Shown: one piece after another, positions 37,689-46,115 of the stretch | How the letters are laid out: the number at the start of each line of letters is the position of its first letter | Position numbering within the stretch: position 1 is the stretch's first letter | Assembly: GCA_001298555.1 (NCBI GenBank) | Contig: LJCW01000220.1 | Location: forward strand, 62,001 to 126,000 | Direction: 5' to 3' | From: Actinobacteria bacterium OV450 | GTDB lineage: Bacteria; Actinomycetota; Actinomycetes; Streptomycetales; Streptomycetaceae | DNA: 64,000 nucleotides | Notes under the pieces: model-generated | Seen by the model: only the letters and a program-made list of their open reading frames with translations | Database searches by the model: none | Told to the model about the DNA's origin: nothing | Program-made: the position numbers and the translations under genes

Positions 37689-38171
37689 CTGGATTCCTCC
37701 TCACGGGACGCCGGAAACGGACGATCGGTTCGCCGGGCCGGCCACACCGACAAACACCTGCCTGCTGTCACGAATGCGCCGACGGGCCTTTCCATGGATG
37801 CCCACCCGGTTCGAACAGCCAAACGAGCAGAATGGTGTTGCGCCTGTGTCGTATCGGATTTGGCGGAAAGTGCACAGTGTCCACGCACTCGCGCGAATGG
37901 ATGTTTTCCCTGAGAGTCGGGCCGGGCCCCCGTGCAGTTTTCCCTGGTGAACTGAGGGTTCGATCCAAGGGGGCGCCCGGTGGCCTTGCCCCGGCATGGC
38001 TGCTTCGCCTGCCTGAGTCCCTGTGCTCGGCAGATGGTCTTGAACTCGTCCGTGAGAGCCCTGCCGCAGCCCCCTGACGCCGCACGCTCAGGGGGTCCGG
38101 GAGCTGGGGCCGGGGATGGCCGGTGGTGTGGGTGTCAGGGTGCCGGGGTCGGTGGTGTCGCCGGGCCGGAG
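37689..38171. promoter_or_regulatory. leader region upstream of the polyketide operon
   Basis: About 480 bases without a credible gene. Base composition from about 37790 to 37915 is clearly lower in GC than the neighbours, as expected for a promoter and leader of the minus-strand operon. No -35/-10 pair convinces me by eye. At its far end lies the hairpin reported separately. Confidence 0.45.
38070..38095. terminator. strong hairpin downstream of the M6 protease gene
   Basis: CCCCCTGA (38070-38077) pairs perfectly with TCAGGGGG (38088-38095) around a 10-base loop. It lies just beyond the 3' end of the M6 protease gene at 38172 on the minus strand and so probably terminates that gene before the polyketide leader. 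Confidence 0.6.
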
Positions 38172-39350
38172 TCACTCCTTGCTCAGCCGCACCGTGTCTC
38201 CCGTCCGTCCGTCCGCGAGGACGTCGATGCGCACGCCGGTCGCGGGGTCGGTGAAACTCTGTCCGGGCGCGTACGCGGCCAGGTCCAGCGGTGTGCACCC
38301 GGCGGGCGCAGTCGTGGCCGGGGTCGCGCTCATGATCCGGACCGGGCCCTCGCCGGTGCGGGCGGCGGAGTCGACCTTGTATATGAGGACGCCGGTGGAG
38401 CAGGCGGCCGCGTCATTGCCCTCGGCACGGCGGGATTCCGCCACGTATGCCGTCGTCTCACCGGTGCGCAGCACGGCGATCTTGGTTCCGCCGGGCCGTT
38501 CCACCGGGGTCAGCCGCACCGTTCGGCGACCGGACGCGGGCAGGCACGCGACCTGGTCGTCGCGGATCCAGCCGAGCTTCCAGGAGTGCCAGCCGAGGTA
38601 CTGCGGGGCGTGGCCGGCGATGTCGCCCATGAGGTCCCAGCCGCCCACGTATGGGTGGGTGGCGCCGGTGAAGGAGTACAGGTCAGGCAGACCGAAGGTG
38701 TGGGCTGTCTCATGGGCTGCGACCTTGTGGCCCCAGCGCCACATGTCCTGGCCGAAGGTGACGGCCCACTTCAGGCGGGTGCCGTCGGCGGTGATGCCGG
38801 GCGTGGCCGGGTCGTAGAAGTAGGTCGGGGAGAAGGGGATGGCTGTCGCCGCCTTGGCGGGGACGACGTAGACCATGTCGTAGCGGGAGAAGTCCGCGTA
38901 CGGGTCGGCGGCCGTGATCGCGTCGCGGACGTACTTCTCGTGGGCCTCGAAGGTGAGGCCGCGCGCGAAGCCGTAGGAGGTGGAGTCTGCGGGCATCCTG
39001 ATCCAGCGGTGCAGCGGGGTGTTCTCCAGTCGCAGACGGCCGTAGCCGGCGCGGCTCATCCAGTCGGCGGCCGGGGCGAGGTGAGCGGCGTACGGCTCGG
39101 TGGAGTCGGTGGCCGGGGCGTCGGGGAAGTCCACGAACAGCGTGAGGACGCGGCGGGTCCCGGTGGCGGGCTGGAACTGGATCCGGTCGATGTCGTGGCC
39201 CTCGTCCGTCCAGCCGGTCCTGCCGGGGAGGGCGCAGCCGGCGGCGGAGGGCGGCGAGCCGGCGGTGGCTGCCGCTGCGGGGGCGGACAGGCAGGAGGTG
39301 AGGGCGACTGCCGCGGCGAGGGGCCGCAGGCGGCGGGGCGGGGTGGTCAT
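38172..39350 (-). CDS. secreted M6-family metalloprotease-like protein (copy 1)
   Basis: A 392-residue exported protein with a signal peptide (residues 1-27, ending SAPAAAA) and the zinc motif HETAH in KVAAHETAHTFGLPDLY, followed by GGWDLMGDI. Upstream is LTLFVDFPDAPAT, the conserved start of M6/immune-inhibitor-A-like proteins. It is a paralogue of the protein at 42739-43929, with the same architecture. It lies beside a peptidase and a peptide-type binding protein, suggesting extracellular peptide release. Confidence 0.85.
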   Translation of the reverse strand: MTTPPRRLRPLAAAVALTSCLSAPAAAATAGSPPSAAGCALPGRTGWTDEGHDIDRIQFQPATGTRRVLTLFVDFPDAPATDSTEPYAAHLAPAADWMSRAGYGRLRLENTPLHRWIRMPADSTSYGFARGLTFEAHEKYVRDAITAADPYADFSRYDMVYVVPAKAATAIPFSPTYFYDPATPGITADGTRLKWAVTFGQDMWRWGHKVAAHETAHTFGLPDLYSFTGATHPYVGGWDLMGDIAGHAPQYLGWHSWKLGWIRDDQVACLPASGRRTVRLTPVERPGGTKIAVLRTGETTAYVAESRRAEGNDAAACSTGVLIYKVDSAARTGEGPVRIMSATPATTAPAGCTPLDLAAYAPGQSFTDPATGVRIDVLADGRTGDTVRLSKE

Positions 39351-39443
39351 GTCTCTCCCGTCGGAGGCAAGCTGAGGGGGCGAGGGGGCCAGAGAGCCAG
39401 GGGGCGAGGGGGTACGAGGAGTGCTGCTCGGAGGTACCGGGGG

Positions 39444-40709
39444 CTACGCGCGACCCGCGGCCAGGTCCATCAGACGGGACAGCACGCGGCCGCCGGAGGC
39501 AGTGACGCCGTCGTGCTCCCATTCGTTGGTGACCCAGACCCGGGTGGCGCCGACCTCGCGCGCGGTACGCAGGGAGAGCCCGGCGTCCACGTACATGTCG
39601 TCGTGGTAGACGAGGGCGGCGAGCGGGACCCGGTTGGCGGCGAGGCGGTGCGGGTCGTACAGCGGTGGCCATTCCGAGCGTTCGGCGAGCACATCGGCCG
39701 CGTCGGCGAAGGGGCGCAGGCCCTTGATCTCGCGGAACATCCAGGGGTAGATCATTTCTCCGGTGAGCAGGAGGGGGTCGGCGTCGCCGGCGAACTCGGG
39801 GAACGCCGCCATGGCCCGCGACGCCGCCCAGCCGGTCGGTCCCGCACCCTGGCCGTACAGGGTCTCCTGCATGACGGCGAACAGCGGGTTGTCGGTGAAG
39901 CCGGTCAGCGTCATCACCTGGTGCAAGAACGTGTCGGTCGGCTTCGCCTCCGCGTCGAGGGATTCGTCGAGCAGCCAGTGGATGCGCTCGAAGCCGTCGC
40001 CCATGCCGAGGGCGAGGCCGAGCGTACGCAGGCGGTGGGGGGTGAGCCGGTCTCCGTCGGGCAGGCGCACGTCGGTGGCGGCCAGGAGGCGGGCGATCTC
40101 GCGCAGCCGGTCGGCGTCGCCAGGGTAGCGGGCGTAGAAGTCGAGGACGCGGTCCCGCACCCGGGGGTAGGTGCGGGCGTAGACGTCTTCGGCGGTGGCG
40201 CAGACACCGGGCAGGCCGCCCGTCACGTAGCAGGCCCGCAGCCCTTCGGGCGCCCGGGAGAGATAGGTGAGGGTGACGAAGCCGCCGTAGCTCTGGCCGA
40301 GGGTCTCCCAGGGCTCGTCGCCGCACAGCTGCCGGCGGATCAGTTCGGCGTCCGCGACGATCGAGTCGGCGCGGAAGTGCCCGAGGTGGTCGGCCAGCCG
40401 GGCCGGTGAGGCGAAGCGCGAGGCCGAGCGGGCGGTGACGGGGGTGGAACGGCCCGTGCCGCGCTGATCGAGGAGGAGGACCCGGTGGGTCTTGAGGGCC
40501 TCGGGCAGCCAGCCGGGTGAACCGGCCGACGGGCGGGGCGACTTGCCGCCGGGTCCGCCCTGCAGATAGAGCAGCCAGGGCAGTTGCCGACCTGCCTGGC
40601 GCGCGTCGGTCACCTCCCGGGCAAAGATCTGGAGGGTCGGACCGTGCGGGGCCGTGTGGTCCAGGGGGACGGTGAAGACATGGTCGGCGGTCGCGTACGC
40701 AGGGTTCAT
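39444..40709 (-). CDS. S33-family proline iminopeptidase-like hydrolase
   Basis: A 421-residue cytoplasmic alpha/beta hydrolase. It has LYLQGGPGGKSPRP (the HGGPG oxyanion element), LLLDQRGTGRSTP, the nucleophile in GQSYGGF and a late His in EWEHDGV. This is the arrangement of prolyl aminopeptidases of family S33. No signal peptide is present, so it probably trims imported peptides. It is co-oriented with the M6 gene 93 bases downstream and is divergent from the ABC binding protein, sharing the dyad-rich intergenic region. Confidence 0.87.
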   Translation of the reverse strand: MNPAYATADHVFTVPLDHTAPHGPTLQIFAREVTDARQAGRQLPWLLYLQGGPGGKSPRPSAGSPGWLPEALKTHRVLLLDQRGTGRSTPVTARSASRFASPARLADHLGHFRADSIVADAELIRRQLCGDEPWETLGQSYGGFVTLTYLSRAPEGLRACYVTGGLPGVCATAEDVYARTYPRVRDRVLDFYARYPGDADRLREIARLLAATDVRLPDGDRLTPHRLRTLGLALGMGDGFERIHWLLDESLDAEAKPTDTFLHQVMTLTGFTDNPLFAVMQETLYGQGAGPTGWAASRAMAAFPEFAGDADPLLLTGEMIYPWMFREIKGLRPFADAADVLAERSEWPPLYDPHRLAANRVPLAALVYHDDMYVDAGLSLRTAREVGATRVWVTNEWEHDGVTASGGRVLSRLMDLAAGRA

Positions 40710-40803
40710 GGGGCCCTTTCGCGGCCCTCATGGGCCGCACGGAGGCATGTGACATTGCGCGACAGCATGGCGCGGTCAACGGCGGCCGTGGAGCCCCCAC
40801 TTA

Positions 40804-40824
40804 CCCATAACTCCGCGCTATGGA
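40804..40824. promoter_or_regulatory. LysR-type dyad upstream of S33 gene
   Basis: CCATAAC then seven bases then TATGGA (40805-40824). The same arrangement, CCATAAC...GCGCG...ATGGA, recurs at the start of the LysR gene (44015-44035). Two matching copies next to co-regulated genes support a shared binding site. Confidence 0.55.
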
Positions 40825-40852
40825 GACGCGACAATTGTGGGTGCCATTTCAC

Positions 40853-40865
40853 ATAACTATGTTAT
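40853..40865. promoter_or_regulatory. ATAAC-N3-GTTAT palindrome upstream of the ABC binding protein
   Basis: ATAACTATGTTAT is a perfect inverted repeat around the spacer TAT. It follows the TTTCAC element that also occurs before the second M6 gene (43965-43970). It is 52 bases before the binding-protein ATG and resembles LysR-type T-N11-A boxes. Confidence 0.55.
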
Positions 40866-40917
40866 CGGTCACATTCCAGCCTCCTCGGCTGCCCGACTGT
40901 TCACGGAGTGACCACTG

Positions 40918-42672
40918 ATGAACAAGCGCACTCTTCACGCCGTCGCCACGGCCCTGGCGGCGACCGTCACACTCGGCCTGGCCGGCTGTTCCCACGGCAC
41001 GCACTCCGGTGGCGGCCGGCAGGGCAAGGACTCGAAGAACCCCGCACTCGCCAACGCGGGGGCCACGGTCGGCGGCACTCCGCAGAAGGGCGGCACGCTG
41101 ACCGTCCTGTCCAACCAGGACTTCACCCACCTCGACCCGGCGCGCAACTGGGTCATCGGCGACATGGACTTCGGCACGCGGCTGCTCTACCGCACCCTGG
41201 TGACGTACAAGGCGGAACCGGGCGCCGAGGGCGGAGAGCTGGTCCCCGACCTCGCCGAGGACCTCGGAGTCTCCTCCAACGGCGCCAGGACCTGGACGTT
41301 CAAGCTCAAGAAGGGCCTCACGTACGAGGACGGCACCCCGATCACCGCGCAGGACGTCAAGTACAACGTGGAGCGGTCCTTCTCCCCCGACCTGCCCGGC
41401 GGCCCGGACTACGCCGCCCGCTACCTGGCAGGCGCCGAGGGCTACCGGGGCCCGGCCCAGGGACAGCACCTCGACTCCGTCAAGACCCCCGACGACCACA
41501 CGATCGTCTTCGAACTCCGCAAACCCTTCGCGGAGTTCCCCAACGCCACCGTCCTGCCCACTTTCGCCCCGGTGCCCAGAGTCCAGGACAAGGGTCCCCA
41601 GTACGACAGCCGCCCGTTCTCGTCGGGCCCGTACAAGATCGAGTCGTACGACCGGGACAAGCGGCTGGTGCTGGTACGCAACCCCCACTGGGACCCGGTG
41701 ACGGACACCGTGCGCAAGGCGTACCCGGACAAGCTGGTCGTGGTGATGGGGCTGAGGGCCAACCAGATTGACGACCGCCTCATCGCCTCGGACGGCGTGG
41801 ACGCCTCCGCGGTCTCCTGGGGCAAGCTCCGACCGGAGAGCGCCCCCAAGGTGCTCACCAAGGCCGACGTCAGGGCGCGGCTGCTGGCCGAGTCCACCAA
41901 CTGCACCGAGATGGTGCAGATGCACACCGGCCGGGCCCCGTTCGACGACGTCAAGGCCCGGCAGGCCGTGCAGTACGCCCTGGACCGCGAGGCGGTGATG
42001 ACCGCCTCGGGAGGCCCTGCCCTCAACGACACCGCCACCGCGCTCATGCCCGGCTCGCTCTTCGGCGGCAAGCAGCCCGACACGCTGGGGATTCCGGCCA
42101 CGGGTGACGTGGAGAAGGCGAAACAGCTCCTGCGGGAGGCGGGCAAGCCGGACGGGTTCACGACGACCATCACCGTCTCCAACGGGGACAAGGGGGTCGC
42201 CGAGGCGATCCAGGAGTCCCTGGGCCGAGCGGGGATCAGGGTCACGATCGACGCCGTAGACCCATCGGCCTTCTACGACACCATCGGTGACACCAAGAAC
42301 CGCAGCGACCTCGTCTACACCGGCTGGTGCCCCGACTATCCCTCCGGCTCCACCTTCCTCCCCTTCCTTTTCGACGGCCGCTACATCAAGGAGAAGGGGA
42401 ACTCCGGCAATCACTCGCTCTTCCGTGACGAGCCGACGATGAAGCGGATGGACGAGATCGCCGGCATGACCGACGCGGCGCAGGCCAACACGGCGTGGCG
42501 GCAGCTGGACGGGGAGATACTCGCCAAGGCCCCGACGGCGCCCACCGTCATCGAACGCATGCCGCTGCTGGTCGGCACCAACATCGCCGGCGCCTTCGGG
42601 CACACGTCCTTCGGCGGCCAGCTCGACTACGCCACGATCGGGCTCAAAAAGCCCGGTACGAGCGGAAACTGA
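40918..42672 (+). CDS. ABC transporter substrate-binding lipoprotein, family 5 (peptide type)
   Basis: A 584-residue extracytoplasmic binding protein. The lipobox LGLAGC near residue 25 marks acylation at Cys. The body matches the SBP_bac_5 fold: GGTLTVLSNQDFTHLDPARN, LAEDLGVSSNGARTWTFKLK, VERSFSP and SSGPYKIESY. GGAG lies at 40905. There is no permease or ATPase beside it, so it is an orphan binding protein that must use another transporter. Neighbouring peptidases suggest peptide ligands. Confidence 0.9.
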   Translation: MNKRTLHAVATALAATVTLGLAGCSHGTHSGGGRQGKDSKNPALANAGATVGGTPQKGGTLTVLSNQDFTHLDPARNWVIGDMDFGTRLLYRTLVTYKAEPGAEGGELVPDLAEDLGVSSNGARTWTFKLKKGLTYEDGTPITAQDVKYNVERSFSPDLPGGPDYAARYLAGAEGYRGPAQGQHLDSVKTPDDHTIVFELRKPFAEFPNATVLPTFAPVPRVQDKGPQYDSRPFSSGPYKIESYDRDKRLVLVRNPHWDPVTDTVRKAYPDKLVVVMGLRANQIDDRLIASDGVDASAVSWGKLRPESAPKVLTKADVRARLLAESTNCTEMVQMHTGRAPFDDVKARQAVQYALDREAVMTASGGPALNDTATALMPGSLFGGKQPDTLGIPATGDVEKAKQLLREAGKPDGFTTTITVSNGDKGVAEAIQESLGRAGIRVTIDAVDPSAFYDTIGDTKNRSDLVYTGWCPDYPSGSTFLPFLFDGRYIKEKGNSGNHSLFRDEPTMKRMDEIAGMTDAAQANTAWRQLDGEILAKAPTAPTVIERMPLLVGTNIAGAFGHTSFGGQLDYATIGLKKPGTSGN

Positions 42673-42691
42673 TGTGAGATCCCATGCCGGC

Positions 42692-42720
42692 GCCCCGGGG
42701 ATCGCCCGCGGAGCCGGGGC
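42692..42720. terminator. bidirectional hairpin between convergent genes
   Basis: GCCCCGG (42692-42698) pairs with CCGGGGC (42714-42720) around a 15-base loop, between the converging binding-protein and M6 protease genes. Confidence 0.45.
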
Positions 42721-42738
42721 ACTGACACGGGTGCGCTC

Positions 42739-43929
42739 CTACGACTTCGTGATGCGTACGGTCTCGCCGTAGCCGTCGGCGGCGAGCACGTCGACCCGCA
42801 CCCCGGCCGCCACGTCGGTGAACGACTCGCCGGCCCAGAACGGGGCGTCGTCCAGAGGGCGGCAGCCGCCGACGGGCGCGGCGGCCGGCTTGGCGTCCAT
42901 CACCCGGACCGGCCCCTCGCCGGTCCGCACGGAGGCGTCCACCCGGTAGACCAGGGCGCCGGTCGAGCAGGAGCCCGCGTCCGCCTGGATCCCGCGCCTG
43001 GACTCGACGACGTACGCGGTCGTGGGGCCGGTGCGGATCACCGCCATTTTGGTACCGCTGCCGTACTCGACCGCAGTGAGGTACACGGTGTCGCTGCCCT
43101 TCGTCGCCCGGCACACGACCTGGCCGTCCCCGGTCCATCCGAGCTTCCAGGAGTGCCAGGCGAAGAACTGCGACCCACGGCCGCCGATCAGGCCCATCAC
43201 GTCCCAGCCGCCGATGAAGCGGTGGGCGTCGCTGCCCGCCTCGAAGGCGTACAAGTCGGGCAGCCCGAAGGTGTGCGCGGTCTCGTGGGCGACCAGCTTG
43301 GCACCCCAGTGCCACATGTCCTGGCCGAAGGTCACCGCCCACTTGACCCGGCGGCCGTCGGCCACCACACCCGCCGTGTCCGGCTCGTACACGTACGTGG
43401 GTGTGAAGGAGATCGCCGCCGCGTTGCGGGTCGGCACGACGTACACCATGTCGTACCCGGAGAAGTCGACGTACCGATCGGCGGCCGCCACTGCATCCTT
43501 CACGTACGCCTCGTGCGTCTCGTGGGTCAGACCGCGCGCGAAGCCGTAGTCGGTGGAGGGGCGCGGCATGCGCACCCACCGCTGGTGCTGGTCGATCGAA
43601 AGCCAGGTCCTGCCGTACGAGGCGTACCACAGCCAGTCCGCCCCGGGCGTGATCTGCGCCGAGTCTTCGCTCGGGGCCTCGGTGGCCGGCGCGTCCGGGA
43701 AGTCCACGAAGACCATGGCGACCTTGACGGTCCCGACGGGGCGCCGGAACACCGAGTAGTCCGTGTCGTGCCCCTCGTCCGTCCAGCCGGTGCCACCGCG
43801 CAGGGCGCAGGCCGACGGGCTGTCTGCGGCGCCTGCGGGTGGCGCTCCCAGCAGAAGGATCAGCAGTGCGGCGGCCAGGGCGGGCAACAGCGCCCCGCGC
43901 GATGTCGTCGGCCGATGGATGGGTCTCAT
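42739..43929 (-). CDS. secreted M6-family metalloprotease-like protein (copy 2)
   Basis: A 396-residue exported protein with a signal peptide (residues 1-35). It shows VAMVFVDFPDAPATEAP, the zinc motif in KLVAHETAHTFGLPDLYAFE and GGWDVMGLI. It is a full-length paralogue of the protein at 38172-39350; stretches such as VKWAVTFGQDMW are shared nearly unchanged. It is divergent from the LysR gene, which is its likely regulator. Confidence 0.85.
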   Translation of the reverse strand: MRPIHRPTTSRGALLPALAAALLILLLGAPPAGAADSPSACALRGGTGWTDEGHDTDYSVFRRPVGTVKVAMVFVDFPDAPATEAPSEDSAQITPGADWLWYASYGRTWLSIDQHQRWVRMPRPSTDYGFARGLTHETHEAYVKDAVAAADRYVDFSGYDMVYVVPTRNAAAISFTPTYVYEPDTAGVVADGRRVKWAVTFGQDMWHWGAKLVAHETAHTFGLPDLYAFEAGSDAHRFIGGWDVMGLIGGRGSQFFAWHSWKLGWTGDGQVVCRATKGSDTVYLTAVEYGSGTKMAVIRTGPTTAYVVESRRGIQADAGSCSTGALVYRVDASVRTGEGPVRVMDAKPAAAPVGGCRPLDDAPFWAGESFTDVAAGVRVDVLAADGYGETVRITKS

Positions 43930-43962
43930 GGACGCGCAACCTTCCCCTAGATGGTGTGTGAC

Positions 43963-43973
43963 ATTTCACATAA
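43963..43973. promoter_or_regulatory. ATTTCACATAA element upstream of the second M6 gene
   Basis: ATTTCACATAA here matches the sequence at 40846-40856 upstream of the ABC binding protein. Repetition at two promoters flanking the same regulon suggests a promoter element or operator half-site. Confidence 0.5.
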
Positions 43974-44014
43974 GCCTGACGGGATCCCACTCCTGTCCGA
44001 AAGCTGTCGCCGCT

Positions 44015-44035
44015 CCATAACATGCGCGGCATGGA
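44015..44035. promoter_or_regulatory. dyad overlapping the LysR start codon
   Basis: CCATAAC...ATGGA spans both candidate LysR start codons (44022 and 44031) and matches the site at 40804. It implies direct autoregulation at the start of the gene. Confidence 0.55.
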
Positions 44036-44996
44036 ACTGGAGGTACGGCACCTGCGCGTGGTGTGTGCGATCGCCGAGGCCGGCAGCCTCACCCGGGCCG
44101 CCGCCTCGCTGTCCATGACCCAGCCGGGCCTCAGCACACAGTTGCGTCGCATCGAGTCGATGCTCGGCGGTGTGCTCTTCGACCGGCGGCGGGCCGGAGC
44201 CACGCCCACGGCCTTCGGTGAGCTGGTGCTGGCCCGGGCCCACGCCGTCCTGCCGGGCATCGACGCGCTCCTCGCCGACACCGCCCGCGCGGCCCGCCAC
44301 CTGGCGTCCCCGGACCGGGTCCGCGTCGGATCGGTCGGTGCTCCCCTCATCGGCCACCTCGTGCTGGCCATAGGGACGTTGCTGCCCGACGCCGAGGTGA
44401 CGTCCCGGTGCCACTACTCCCCCGTCACGCTCCTGGACGATCTCGCCGCCGGCCGCCTGGAGGCGGCGGTCCTCGGCGACCACCCGGAGCAGGTCCTGCC
44501 GCCGCGCGACGGGGTGGTCCTCACCCCCCTGGTCACCGAACCCGTCTTCGCCCTGCTGCCCGCGACCCACCCACTGGCCGGCGAGGAGGCCGTGTCCCTG
44601 ACCGAACTCGCCGACCACGACTGGGCGATGCCCCGGCCCGACGGCGACCGCACCCGCGAGTACTGGTCCTCGGTGTCCGCGCTGGCCGGCCGTCGGCCCT
44701 CCGCCCCGCACGAGGCCGAGGGACGCCAGCTGATCGAACTGGTCCGGGCGGGCCTGGCCGTAAGCCTCTGCCAGGCCACCTTCACGGAAGCCCCCGGCGT
44801 CACCGTCCGCCCCCTCGCGGGAAACCCGCTCTGGTACCGCCACGTCCTGGCCTGGCAGCGTGACGGCCCGCTGACCTCGCACGCCGACGACCTTTTGCGC
44901 ACGGTGGCGGCCGGCTACCTGGAGACCTGCACCGCCAGCCCGGTCTACGCGGACTGGCGCCGCCGCCACCCGACCCTGGCCCAGCCCTCCGCATGA
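44022..44996 (+). CDS. LysR-family transcriptional regulator
   Basis: A 324-residue regulator. The N-terminal HTH (residues 1-65: LEVRHLRVVCAIAEAGSLTR, SMTQPGLSTQLRRIE) is followed by a type 2 periplasmic-binding-like effector domain. ATG 44022 or ATG 44031 are both possible; neither has a clear ribosome site, and a CATAAC element sits at the right distance for a near-leaderless transcript. It is divergent from the M6 protease and shares a dyad with the binding-protein/S33 region, so it probably controls peptide uptake and hydrolysis genes. Confidence 0.9.
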   Translation: MRGMELEVRHLRVVCAIAEAGSLTRAAASLSMTQPGLSTQLRRIESMLGGVLFDRRRAGATPTAFGELVLARAHAVLPGIDALLADTARAARHLASPDRVRVGSVGAPLIGHLVLAIGTLLPDAEVTSRCHYSPVTLLDDLAAGRLEAAVLGDHPEQVLPPRDGVVLTPLVTEPVFALLPATHPLAGEEAVSLTELADHDWAMPRPDGDRTREYWSSVSALAGRRPSAPHEAEGRQLIELVRAGLAVSLCQATFTEAPGVTVRPLAGNPLWYRHVLAWQRDGPLTSHADDLLRTVAAGYLETCTASPVYADWRRRHPTLAQPSA

Positions 44997-45168
44997 ACAG
45001 CGGGTCAGGCACCCTTCGCCACCCGCCGGGCGGCTGTCGCTGCGGTCATCACCCGCGCGACAAAGGGGCAGGGGGAGACTGGGCTTCGGTCCAGCGGCGC
45101 AGTGCGCGCCGACCTTCGTCCGCTGCTCGGGCGCTGCGCACGGAGGGGGGCCCGGCCCTCTAGCCCTG

Positions 45169-46101
45169 TCAGCCGAGGCCCGCCGTCTGCCGGCGGCGCA
45201 CGTACACCACCGCACCGCCGATCGCCGCCAGCGCTGCGGCCGCGGTGGCGGAGATCGACTGCCAGGACGCCTCGGCCGCCGGCGCACCGGACGCGGCGGC
45301 GACCTGTTCCGGCTGTTCCTCCACGAGGCCGGCGTACCCGCCGGCCAGGCCCTTGCGGTCGTACTCCGAGCCGGGCATCTTGTCGCCGTAGCGGCTGTTG
45401 ACCAGCTTCTGGTAGGCGGCGAGGGTCACGCCGCGCTTTCCGCCGAGGCCGGTGGTCGCTTCCTCGTTGAGCGGCTCGACCATGCCGTCGGCGGTGAGCC
45501 GGTACCAGGCATGGATCTGCGGCTCGGTGAAGGTACGGGCCTGTGCGGTGCCGCGCTCGGCGAAGCCGACCTCGGCGTCCCCGTCCCGGATGCCGGCCAG
45601 CTGCCAGCCCTCGGCACCGACGTTCCGCGGGCCGCTTTCCGTCGTAGCGGCATCCCCCTTGGGTGCGAGCAGCACGGCGGCGTTCTTGCCGTCGGAGGCG
45701 GTCACCCGGGAGGCCAGGTAGGAGAGCCGGATCGCGGTCTGCGGGTTCGCCTGGGTCTTGCCGGTCACGAACTCGGGGCTGATTTCGAACATCGGCACCG
45801 GGGCCTTGAGCTCGAATCCGGGCGGCGCGGCAACCGCGGCGGGTGCGTGGCCGGGGGTGCCGACGGTGCCGCCGTCCGCGCCGGGGCGCGTGCCCTGCTG
45901 CCGGGCCGAGACCAGGAAGCGGGAGACCGTGTCACGGAGTTGGTCGCTCCGGACGGCCTGCTGGGCGGACGGGTAGCCCGCGATGCCGTCGCCCTCGGCA
46001 GCCTGCGCAGAAACGATGCCACTCAGGGCGGCGGCGAGCGCGGTCGTGGCGAGGACGGCGGCCCGGACTGCCGTGTGCTTGATGTGTCGCGTGGTCTGCA
46101 T
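45169..46101 (-). CDS. secreted membrane-anchored protein, partner of cysteine protease
   Basis: A 310-residue protein I do not recognise. It has a signal peptide (residues 1-34, ending SAQAA), a central about 200-residue soluble domain and a C-terminal TM helix followed by YVRRRQ, which is a typical surface anchor. ATG 46101 has GAGGAG upstream. It is 14 bases downstream of the papain-like protease gene and likely in its operon. It may be a substrate, inhibitor or presentation partner of the protease; this is inferred from position only. Confidence 0.65.
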   Translation of the reverse strand: MQTTRHIKHTAVRAAVLATTALAAALSGIVSAQAAEGDGIAGYPSAQQAVRSDQLRDTVSRFLVSARQQGTRPGADGGTVGTPGHAPAAVAAPPGFELKAPVPMFEISPEFVTGKTQANPQTAIRLSYLASRVTASDGKNAAVLLAPKGDAATTESGPRNVGAEGWQLAGIRDGDAEVGFAERGTAQARTFTEPQIHAWYRLTADGMVEPLNEEATTGLGGKRGVTLAAYQKLVNSRYGDKMPGSEYDRKGLAGGYAGLVEEQPEQVAAASGAPAAEASWQSISATAAAALAAIGGAVVYVRRRQTAGLG

Positions 46102-46115
46102 GGTCGGTCTTCTCC

